A DNA stretch of 41,494 nucleotides, taken from contig JBAYMO010000012.1 in assembly GCA_041663485.1 (NCBI GenBank), positions 1-41,494 of the forward strand. The letters run 5' to 3'. Below the pieces are notes generated by a model that was not told the origin of the DNA, searched no databases, and saw nothing but the letters and a program-made list of their open reading frames with translations. The stretch is from 02-FULL-45-11b sp041663485 (GTDB taxonomy: Bacteria > Patescibacteriota > Patescibacteriia > Buchananbacterales > UBA6539). The translations under genes and the position numbers were made by a program. How positions within the stretch are numbered: the stretch's first letter is position 1; each line of letters opens with the position of its first letter. Positions 30,737 through 37,523 of the stretch are shown here, piece after piece.

Positions 30737-32488
30737 ATGAAAAATGAAAAAAATAACCAATCCAAGGTTTTCACTTGGAAAATCGGCGGTATCGCCGGCG
30801 GCGGCCAGCAAGTGGCCGGTCTAATTTTCACCAAAGCCTGCGTGCGCGCCGGGCTTTATACTTTTGACAGCTCGGAGTATCCGTCGCGGATTCGCGGCGG
30901 CCTGGTGACTTATCGCGTCAGTATTGCCGATCAGCCGGTTTGGGCTATTTATAAACAAACTCAGCTGTTGATCGCTTTAAATCGGGAAGCTTTTGACTAT
31001 TGTCTGCCGGATATGACTAAAGACGGAGCCATTATCTACGATGCCGACAAATTTAAAATTGATCCTAAAGAGGTTAAAGGCGTCAAGATTTTTGCTCTGC
31101 CTTTGGCGCAGTTGGCCAAAGAGGCGGATATCAAACCGTTGGCCATAAATATTATTATTACCGGTGCCGCCACGGCCTTATTGAATTTCGATCTAGGCCT
31201 TTTGGCCGAGGTAATTGCCGATACTTTTGCCGATAAAGGCCAAGAAGTTGTTGACATGAACGTGAAGGCTGCCAAGTTCGGCTATGATTACGCGAAAAAG
31301 AACTTTGATGTTGATAAATTTCCTTACAATCTTAAAGTCAAAGCGGCAAATAACAAGTCAATTATTGTTACTTCCAATGACACCACATCTTTGGCGGCCG
31401 TAGCCGCCGGCTGCACTTTTTTGTCAGCTTATCCAATGACCCCTGCCTCATCAATTCTTCATAACCTGGCGGCCTGGTCGGATCAATCCGGTATGCTAGT
31501 TAAACACGCTGAAGACGAAATTTCGGCCATCCACATGGCTATTGGCGCGGGTTTTGCCGGCGTAAGAGCTATGACGGCCACTTCCGGCGGCGGTTTTGCC
31601 CTTATGAACGAAGGTTTGTCTTTAGCCGGTATTACCGAAACCCCGATTGTTATTGCCGAAGCTCAGCGGCCGGGCCCGGCGACCGGTTTGCCGACTTGGA
31701 CCGAGCAAGGTGATTTATCTTATGTCGCCCATTCGGGTCATGGTGAATTCATTCGCGTACTTTTAGCGCCGGCTGATCCGCAGGAAGCTTTTGATTTAAC
31801 TATTCAGGCTTTTAATTTGGCGGAGAAATGGCAGATTCCGGTTTTTATTATGCTGGATAAATATAATGCCGAGGGTCATCAATCAATTAAGGAACCACAA
31901 ACCGATAAAATTAAAATTGATCGTGGCCAAATTTTAACTGAAGAGCAGTTGGCGAAAATTAACGGCTATAAACGCTATCAATATTCCAAGACCGGAGTTT
32001 CTCCCAGAGCTTTGCCCGGACAAAAGGGCGGCATGCATTTAGCCAATAGTGATGAGCATGATGAATTCGGTTTCACGATCGAAGGATTTACTCCGGAAAT
32101 CAGAAAGAAAATGATGAAAAAAAGAATGGTTAAATTGGCCGGTATTATTAAAGATTTACCCAAGCCAATTTTGTTTGGCCCTAAATCGGCCAAATACACT
32201 TTAGTTGGTTGGGGTTCAACCAAAGGGCCGGTTTTGGAAGCTTTAAAGACTGTATCCAATTTTAATTATTTGCATATTCAGGCGCCTTGGCCGCTTTCAC
32301 CCGAAGTCATGCAAAAGGCGTTAAAGGGAGTTAAAAAATTAATTGCCATTGAAAATAATTATAACAGTCAATTGGCGGATGTCTTGCAAGAGCTTTGCCA
32401 CATTAAAGTTTATAAAAGGTTGACCAAATACGACGGGGCGCAATTTTTCCCCGAAGAAATCGTTGAAGAATTAAAAAAGATTAAATAA
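30737..32488 (+). CDS. korA: 2-oxoacid:ferredoxin oxidoreductase, fused gamma-alpha subunit
   Basis: 583 residues. The first 190 are the gamma domain (GGIAGGGQQVAGLIF, then RGGLVTYRVS). From about residue 200 comes the alpha domain with AVAAGCTFLSAYPMTPASS, HAEDEISAIHMAIGAGFAG and TATSGGGFALMNEGLSLAGI, which bind the pyrimidine end of TPP and the acceptor. These enzymes oxidise 2-oxoglutarate, pyruvate or branched oxoacids to acyl-CoA and reduce ferredoxin, using TPP and Fe-S clusters. The gamma-alpha fusion is the common bacterial KorA form. Substrate cannot be fixed from sequence. The beta subunit starts four bases after the stop. Confidence 0.9.
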   Translation: MKNEKNNQSKVFTWKIGGIAGGGQQVAGLIFTKACVRAGLYTFDSSEYPSRIRGGLVTYRVSIADQPVWAIYKQTQLLIALNREAFDYCLPDMTKDGAIIYDADKFKIDPKEVKGVKIFALPLAQLAKEADIKPLAINIIITGAATALLNFDLGLLAEVIADTFADKGQEVVDMNVKAAKFGYDYAKKNFDVDKFPYNLKVKAANNKSIIVTSNDTTSLAAVAAGCTFLSAYPMTPASSILHNLAAWSDQSGMLVKHAEDEISAIHMAIGAGFAGVRAMTATSGGGFALMNEGLSLAGITETPIVIAEAQRPGPATGLPTWTEQGDLSYVAHSGHGEFIRVLLAPADPQEAFDLTIQAFNLAEKWQIPVFIMLDKYNAEGHQSIKEPQTDKIKIDRGQILTEEQLAKINGYKRYQYSKTGVSPRALPGQKGGMHLANSDEHDEFGFTIEGFTPEIRKKMMKKRMVKLAGIIKDLPKPILFGPKSAKYTLVGWGSTKGPVLEALKTVSNFNYLHIQAPWPLSPEVMQKALKGVKKLIAIENNYNSQLADVLQELCHIKVYKRLTKYDGAQFFPEEIVEELKKIK

Positions 32489-32492
32489 ATAT

Positions 32493-33347
32493 ATGGCCAA
32501 TGATAAGGACTTTCAATCTAATCAAACTCCGACCTGGTGTGCCGGCTGCGGCAACTTCGGCATTAATGCCGCTTTGCGTCAAGCTTTGGCCGAACTTGGT
32601 TTAGAACCCCACCAAGTAGCGATGTGTTTTGATATCGGCTGCTGCGGTAATGGCGCTAATTATTTTAACCTTTACGGTTTTCACAGCCTACATGGCCGGC
32701 CGTTGCCGGTAGCTTTTGCTATTAAATTGGCTAATCATGATTTGAAAGTGATCGCGATTTCCGGTGATGGTGGCGGCTACGGCGAGGGCGGCAATCACTT
32801 TATCCATACCTGCCGCGGCAATGTAGACATAACTTATATTATTCACAATAATCATCGCTACAGTCTGACTACCGGCCAAGCTTCACCTACCACCGAACAC
32901 GGAGAAAAAACCAAATCCACTCCGGACGGATTAATTGAATATCCGTTTCATGGTCTGCAAATGGCCATTACCTGCGGCGCCACTTTTGTGGCACAGGGCT
33001 ATGCTGATGAAGTGGCTCATCTTAAAGAAATTTTTAAGCAAGCCATTGCCCATAAAGGTTTTTCTTTGGTTGATGTCTTGCAGCCTTGTGTAATTTTTAA
33101 TGAAAAAAATATCAGAGAAATTTATCGGCAAAAAGTTTATAAGCTAGAAGATAGCGGTTATATACCCAATGACAAGTTAGCGGCCTACCAAAAAGCGGGG
33201 GAGACGGAAAAATTACCCATTGGTATTTTGTATCAAGAAAATCGCCCCAGCTATGAGCAACAGGTTTTTCAGCTTAAAAATTCCACTTTGGTTAAACAAA
33301 AAATTGTTGGTAAATCAATTACGGAATTTTTTAAAGAATTCAAATAG
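32493..33347 (+). CDS. korB: 2-oxoacid:ferredoxin oxidoreductase beta subunit
   Basis: 284 residues. WCAGCGNFG (Cys16 and Cys19) begins the Fe-S ligand set, with further Cys in FDIGCCGNG. The TPP/Mg motif is GDGGGYGEGGNHFIH followed by HNNHRYSLTTGQASPTTEHG, slightly different from the usual GDGDxxxIGGNH. It pairs with the upstream subunit to form the catalytic unit. No delta ferredoxin-like subunit is encoded next to it, so an external ferredoxin is needed. A terminator follows directly. Confidence 0.92.
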   Translation: MANDKDFQSNQTPTWCAGCGNFGINAALRQALAELGLEPHQVAMCFDIGCCGNGANYFNLYGFHSLHGRPLPVAFAIKLANHDLKVIAISGDGGGYGEGGNHFIHTCRGNVDITYIIHNNHRYSLTTGQASPTTEHGEKTKSTPDGLIEYPFHGLQMAITCGATFVAQGYADEVAHLKEIFKQAIAHKGFSLVDVLQPCVIFNEKNIREIYRQKVYKLEDSGYIPNDKLAAYQKAGETEKLPIGILYQENRPSYEQQVFQLKNSTLVKQKIVGKSITEFFKEFK

Positions 33348-33354
33348 TATCAGT

Positions 33355-33389
33355 AAAAAATCGGTTACCTTTAAAGTAGCCGGTTTTTT
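33355..33389 (+). terminator. Intrinsic terminator after korB
   Basis: TCGGTTAC pairs with GTAGCCGG (two G-U pairs) around a seven-base loop, with an A run before it and a T run after it. Confidence 0.75.
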
Positions 33390-33393
33390 AATT

Positions 33394-33426
33394 AAAAAAA
33401 GATCAGCATCGAAAGTTTATGCTGAT
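33394..33426 (-). terminator. Terminator overlapping the stop of the tiny Cys-pair gene
   Basis: On the minus strand ATCAGCAT and ATGCTGAT flank a nine-base loop and lead into CTTTTTTT. The outer base of the stem is part of the TAA stop (33426-33428), the same arrangement as at the ankyrin gene. Confidence 0.75.
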
Positions 33427-33617
33427 TATGGTTTTTCAATCGGCCGGCGATCGAAATCAGTTTTGCAGCGATTACAGACTGACCCCGTTTTCCAATCGTG
33501 CCCCACAAAGGCACAGATCAGTTTCGCCCAGAAATCGGTAATTTTTGTCCAAAATTTTGCCGGTTTCTTTTTGTGTTTAATGGTACTTGAGCGTGACTTG
33601 CTGGCTAGCGATGCCAT
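33426..33617 (-). CDS. 63-residue basic protein with C-terminal CxxC
   Basis: 63 residues from ATG 33617, which is seven bases after a perfect AGGAGG; an in-frame GTG one codon earlier is less likely. The N-terminal half is basic (SRSSTIKHKKKPAKFW). The C-terminal half reads FVGHDWKTGSVCNRCKTDF, pairing a GHDW His with CxxC, which resembles small zinc-knuckle proteins of the DUF1660 sort. There is too little to assign function; a nucleic-acid or ribosome contact is possible. Strong Shine-Dalgarno site and a dedicated terminator argue that it is a real, well-translated gene. Confidence 0.7.
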   Translation of the reverse strand: MASLASKSRSSTIKHKKKPAKFWTKITDFWAKLICAFVGHDWKTGSVCNRCKTDFDRRPIEKP

Positions 33618-33623
33618 CACAGG

Positions 33624-33630
33624 CCCTCCT
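33624..33630 (-). promoter_or_regulatory. Strong Shine-Dalgarno site of the Cys-pair gene
   Basis: AGGAGGG on the minus strand, with seven bases between AGGAGG and ATG 33617. It decides the start codon. Confidence 0.8.
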
Positions 33631-33806
33631 TTGGTTGGCGACCCTCGTTGACGCCTACTCCTTCTTTTACTGTATCAATAAAATTGACATAATTCAAGAG
33701 CCAGTAGCGGAAGTTTAAACTTGAAAATCTGGACTAAATTCCCAAAAAAATGTTAAGCTTATTTAATAATGTTTGAAAATTTTAAGTTTTAAGTTGCGTC
33801 AAGCCT

Positions 33807-34391
33807 ATGGCTGATCGTGAATATAAACTTCATCCCCATGATTTTATAGTTAATCGCATGATTTTGTGGGCGATCCCGGATTGGATTAAACCTAATCACG
33901 TTACGATTTTGCGGTTTATTTTGACTCCGCCGGTGGTGTGGTTGGTCTTTTTGCGTGATTACGACGTGGCCTTTGCTCTTTTTATTATTGCTGCTTTAAC
34001 CGATGCCATTGATGGCTCAATGGCTCGAATTCGAAATCAAATTACGGAGTGGGGTGAACTTTTTGATCCGGTCGCTGATAAATTATTGATTGGTTCGGTT
34101 GGTTTAATTCTAATTTATCGTTATTTACATTTATTTTTAATCGTGACAATTTTGGTTTTGGAATTTGTAACCATTTTGGCGGCATTTTATTTGAAAAAGA
34201 AACATCCAAATTTTCGGCCGAAAGCCAATGTTTTTGGTAAGACTAAAATGTTTTTGCAAGTGGTGGGTGTGGCTTTGCTTTTAATTTTTGCTCAGATGCC
34301 GGGCAATCAGGTGCTTAGCGTTGGCATTTCGGGTATATTTACAGTTTCAATTTTTTTTACTATTTTAAGTATGTATTTTGCCGGTATTTAA
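33807..34391 (+). CDS. CDP-alcohol phosphatidyltransferase (PgsA-like)
   Basis: 194 residues with about five TM helices. The family signature DG(x2)AR(x8)G(x3)D(x3)D is perfect: Asp69-Gly70, Ala73-Arg74, Gly83, Asp87, Asp91, with Asp66 ahead of it. These enzymes exchange CMP of CDP-diacylglycerol for an alcohol; the N-terminal KPNHVTILRFI is most like phosphatidylglycerophosphate synthases. That would make the phosphatidylglycerol that LtaS-type enzymes consume. The substrate remains inferred. The leader from 33621 to 33806 is AT-rich with no strong -35. Confidence 0.9.
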   Translation: MADREYKLHPHDFIVNRMILWAIPDWIKPNHVTILRFILTPPVVWLVFLRDYDVAFALFIIAALTDAIDGSMARIRNQITEWGELFDPVADKLLIGSVGLILIYRYLHLFLIVTILVLEFVTILAAFYLKKKHPNFRPKANVFGKTKMFLQVVGVALLLIFAQMPGNQVLSVGISGIFTVSIFFTILSMYFAGI

Positions 34392-34401
34392 CGGCTATAT
34401 T

Positions 34402-34430
34402 AAAAAAGCCCCGCCGCGGCGGGGCTTTTT
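34402..34430. terminator. Bidirectional GC-rich terminator
   Basis: AAAAAAGCCCCGCC and GGCGGGGCTTTTTT form an almost unbroken palindrome with A and T runs at its ends. It serves the phosphatidyltransferase gene and the facing Nramp-like gene. Confidence 0.92.
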
Positions 34431-34437
34431 TAATAGC

Positions 34438-35727
34438 TTAATTTTGCGTCATGGTATAAAACATTACCAAGGCCGAAGCGCTCATAATGCCAAAAGTAAT
34501 CCAAACCAGCGTTTGAGATATTTTGCCGCTTCGGTATTTGCCCATGATTTTTTTATTTTGGGCAATTGAAGCAATAATAAACAGCAGGGGAACTGAGGCC
34601 ACACCGTTAAAAACGGCCGTGAAAACTAAAGCTTTGATTGGGTTAATGCCGACAAAATTGATAATCAGGCCGATTAAAGTGGCAATGGTGATAACGCCAT
34701 AAAAACCGTGAGCACGTTTTAATTTTAGATTAAGGCCTTCCTTCATGTTAAAAGCCTCAGATACGGCGTAAGCGGCTGAACCTGATAGAACCGGTACTGC
34801 TAGCAGGCCAAGGCCGATAATGCCAACCGCAAAAATCAATTTGGCCAAAAATCCCGCGTTGGGAAAAGTTTTGACCAGTGGTTCCAGGGCCTTGGCCGCG
34901 TCCGCGGCCGTGGCCACGTCAGTGATACCGTTATTATGCAAGACGGTGGCGCCCACGATAATAATTGACCAGGCAGCGAAGTTGGAAAAAAACATACCAA
35001 TTAAATTATCCAGCCTGATTTTTTTGATGAATTTTTTATTGATTTTCGGCCGATGATTTTTTAGGAGCATGTGGTTGGCCTTTTCTTCCTCGACTTCTTC
35101 CGAGGCTTCCCAAAAAAACATGTAAGGAGAAATGGTGGTGCCTAAAACGCCGGTAATTAAGAAAAAGAAAGCAAAGTTCCATTCTATTTCCGGAGTAAGG
35201 GTGGCTTCAAGAATTTTTAACCAGGGCTGATTGACTAGAAAAACCGTCAGAGGATAAGACAGTAATGATAAAGCCAGCCATTTTAGAATTTTTGAATAAA
35301 CTTTATAGGAAGTAAATATTTCTAAAATCAAGATCAGAACCGTAAATGAAATAGTGAGAATAACAAAATTAATGGGCAGTAAGAGCTGGGCGGCGGCGGC
35401 CATGGCTCCGATATCCGCGCCGATATTTATAGTGTTGGCCACCACCACCAATAAAACAACGGCGTAGAGAATTTTTTTATTGTAATTTTCTTTAATTACG
35501 GCAGCTAAGCCCTTGCCCGTAACCGCGCCGATTCGGGCGCAAGCTTCCTGCACTGCAGTTAAAAAGGGCAGAATAAACAATGAGGTCCAAAGCATGTTGT
35601 AACCAAATTGTGAACCGGTTTGGGTGTAGGTGGCAATGCCCGAAGGGTCGTCGTCAGCAGCGCCGGTGATTACTCCAGGACCAAGTATCTTAAAAAATTT
35701 TTTTATTTTTGATAATTTTTTTTCCAT
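34438..35727 (-). CDS. Nramp-family transporter with divergent metal site
   Basis: 429 residues with about 11 TM helices. The TM1 unwound segment reads DDDPSG (25-30) where classical Mn/Fe Nramps have DPGN. TM6 has TTISPYMFF (197-205) in place of the Met-containing MPH motif. WEASEEVEEEK follows. The Asp and Pro of TM1 stay, but both other metal-contact positions differ, as in the Nramp-related branch whose substrates are not classical Mn/Fe. It probably moves a divalent cation across the cell membrane with a changed preference. It has its own extended -10 promoter and shares a terminator with the facing gene. Confidence 0.88.
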   Translation of the reverse strand: MEKKLSKIKKFFKILGPGVITGAADDDPSGIATYTQTGSQFGYNMLWTSLFILPFLTAVQEACARIGAVTGKGLAAVIKENYNKKILYAVVLLVVVANTINIGADIGAMAAAAQLLLPINFVILTISFTVLILILEIFTSYKVYSKILKWLALSLLSYPLTVFLVNQPWLKILEATLTPEIEWNFAFFFLITGVLGTTISPYMFFWEASEEVEEEKANHMLLKNHRPKINKKFIKKIRLDNLIGMFFSNFAAWSIIIVGATVLHNNGITDVATAADAAKALEPLVKTFPNAGFLAKLIFAVGIIGLGLLAVPVLSGSAAYAVSEAFNMKEGLNLKLKRAHGFYGVITIATLIGLIINFVGINPIKALVFTAVFNGVASVPLLFIIASIAQNKKIMGKYRSGKISQTLVWITFGIMSASALVMFYTMTQN

Positions 35728-35755
35728 TGGTTTTTGTTAAATTTAAGACTTATTT

Positions 35756-35764
35756 ATTATATCA
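35756..35764 (-). promoter_or_regulatory. Extended -10 of the Nramp-like gene
   Basis: TGATATAAT on the minus strand, 28 bases before ATG 35727. Confidence 0.65.
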
Positions 35765-35840
35765 AAATATTGGGCTATTAAACAATTACTAAAATCAAAA
35801 ACTTTTTAAATCAGCCCTCTTGGTGTTGATTTGTTATTTA

Positions 35841-35849
35841 TGGTATAAT
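35841..35849 (+). promoter_or_regulatory. Extended -10 of the receiver/surface-protein operon
   Basis: TGGTATAAT, identical to the elements at 1639 and 6220; 36 bases before ATG 35886. It is the only promoter seen for the run of four genes to the right edge. Confidence 0.65.
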
Positions 35850-35885
35850 ATTGTCAATCAGAATAAATGGAATATTCATTTGTCT

Positions 35886-36287
35886 ATGCTAAAGAAGTTT
35901 TTTGGTAAAAAATCTTCAACCAAAAGGGTACTAATTGTTGAAGACGATGCTTTATTGTCGCGCGTTTTATCGGATGGTTTTAGTAAAGAGGGGTTCAAAG
36001 TTTTAATGGTGTCAAACGGCAACGATGTTATGGCCGCGATTGATCGATTTTCTCCCCAAATGATTTTATTGGATTTGGTCATTCCCGGCTTGGATGGATT
36101 CGCGGTTTTAAAACAGATTAAGTCCCAGGACAAAATTAAAAATATACCGGTCGCGGTCTTATCCAATTTGGGCGAAGCGGCGGACATTAAATCAACCAAA
36201 GCTTTAGGCGCAGTAGAATATTTTATTAAATCAAATACGGAGATGTTTCGCATTATTGATTTTGTCAAAAGTCAGTTAAAGGTTTGA
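35886..36287 (+). CDS. Stand-alone receiver protein 1
   Basis: 133 residues. After a basic leader (MLKKFFGKKSSTKR) comes one REC domain: acidic pair at ED (19-20) plus Asp21, phospho-acceptor Asp63 in LLDLVIPGLDG, Ser93 in VLSN and Lys115 in FIKSN. There is no output domain. ATG 35886 was chosen because it lies after the promoter; the in-frame extension to 35820 would start upstream of it. It is 45 percent or so similar by eye to the next gene, so the two look like a tandem pair. No kinase is adjacent. Confidence 0.88.
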   Translation: MLKKFFGKKSSTKRVLIVEDDALLSRVLSDGFSKEGFKVLMVSNGNDVMAAIDRFSPQMILLDLVIPGLDGFAVLKQIKSQDKIKNIPVAVLSNLGEAADIKSTKALGAVEYFIKSNTEMFRIIDFVKSQLKV

Positions 36288-36291
36288 TTTT

Positions 36292-36675
36292 ATGGCAAAA
36301 GAAACTCAAAAAATAATTTTATTGGTTGAAGACGATGAGGTCTTATTGCGGGCGCTTTATCTGGTTTTTCACGGCGCGAATTACACTATTGCTACGGCCG
36401 GGGACGGGGAAACAGCTCTACGCATGGCGGAAAGAATTAAACCGGATATTATTCTTTTGGATTTACTTTTACCAAAAATGGACGGGTTTTCTTTTCTCAA
36501 AGACATTAAGGCTAACGCCGCCTTAAGTTCAATTCCGGTTATTGTTCTATCAAATTTGGGTGATGACGATAGTATGGCCAAGGCCAAGAATTTAGGGGCG
36601 ACTGATTATTTTGTAAAATCTGAGACCGACCTTTCGGCCTTGCATGAAAAGGTTGGTAAATTGTTAAAATCTTAA
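36292..36675 (+). CDS. Stand-alone receiver protein 2
   Basis: 127 residues, a single REC domain: EDD at 13-15, Asp57 in LLDLLLPKMDG, Ser87 in VLSN and Lys109 in FVKSE. It shares the block IPVxVLSNLG and the ending FxKS with the preceding receiver. It starts four bases after that gene, so they are coupled. Two CheY-like proteins ahead of two surface-protein genes suggest a phosphorelay or protein-contact control of surface assembly, which is an inference from position. Confidence 0.88.
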   Translation: MAKETQKIILLVEDDEVLLRALYLVFHGANYTIATAGDGETALRMAERIKPDIILLDLLLPKMDGFSFLKDIKANAALSSIPVIVLSNLGDDDSMAKAKNLGATDYFVKSETDLSALHEKVGKLLKS

Positions 36676-36691
36676 GATTAACAATAAATCA

Positions 36692-37513
36692 ATGAAAAGA
36701 AAGTGGTTAAATTTTATCTTGCTTTTGACTAACCGCATTTATTACCGAAAACAGCTGATTTTAAAACAAATCGGACTGGAAGCGGTATTTAACGTATTTA
36801 TTCTATTTTGCCAGGAAATTGTTTTGAGTCTAGTGTCTTTGCCGATTTATTTAACTTTAAAACCTCAAAAAGTAACCGCTTATTTTGCCGATAAGAGCGC
36901 GTATAAAGATATTACTTTTGATTATAATTTGCGCCGAGTTTTGACGGTTACCGGCTTAGGCGTAGTGGCGGGAATTTGGTTGATAAAATTGTTATTGATA
37001 CTTTTTTTGCCAACAGTCTTCGGTCCCTTACATTTATTTTCGGTTTCAGATTTTCGTTCAGCGGATATCGCCACGCAGGCGTTAGTGGCCTCGGATACGG
37101 CGATTCAAACCGCCAGAGTGGTGGATTCTCTGCCTTATCCTGAGTTACAATCAGTCAAAAAAAACAGCCAGGGTAATTATATTTTTTCCGGCAATGGTCA
37201 ACCGAATTCATCGGTTGTTTTGTTATTGTCCGATCAGCAGACCGCTATTTATACGGCGGCCGTTAATGATAAGGGCAAATGGGAAGTAGAAAATTCGCAG
37301 AAAAATTTTAATTTGAGTGAGGGCAATCACGCGGTGATCGTTTTTACGTTTGATGAAAAACAGGGGATTCGAAGCCAGCCGGCGCCTCAGCAATACTTTA
37401 AAGCCCAATCGTCTTGGATCGATTGGGTGGTAGGTAACGTTGATAATGGCGCCAATTGGTCGGCCGTGGTCATTGTTTTTCTAGGAATCGTGCTGACAAT
37501 TTTAACTATTTGA
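36692..37513 (+). CDS. Membrane protein with two-TM N-terminal module and Ig-like domain
   Basis: 273 residues. Two TM segments at about 29-56 and 86-110 are joined by a basic loop. An external domain (about 155-235) reads like a bacterial Ig/Big fold (YIFSGNGQPNSSVVLLLSD, NDKGKWEVE, SEGNHAVIVFTFD), and a third TM closes the chain (256-273). The N-terminal module resembles that of the following giant protein (WLN at the start, SLPIYL against SLPLYF, then LRR against VRR before the second TM). This suggests a shared anchoring module. Role unknown; a partner in displaying the giant protein is plausible. Confidence 0.7.
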   Translation: MKRKWLNFILLLTNRIYYRKQLILKQIGLEAVFNVFILFCQEIVLSLVSLPIYLTLKPQKVTAYFADKSAYKDITFDYNLRRVLTVTGLGVVAGIWLIKLLLILFLPTVFGPLHLFSVSDFRSADIATQALVASDTAIQTARVVDSLPYPELQSVKKNSQGNYIFSGNGQPNSSVVLLLSDQQTAIYTAAVNDKGKWEVENSQKNFNLSEGNHAVIVFTFDEKQGIRSQPAPQQYFKAQSSWIDWVVGNVDNGANWSAVVIVFLGIVLTILTI

Positions 37514-37523
37514 AATAATTATT

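Noticed and set aside
35820..35885. Longer start for the first receiver protein
   Set aside because: It would begin upstream of the TGGTATAAT promoter, and the extra residues are not part of a REC domain.
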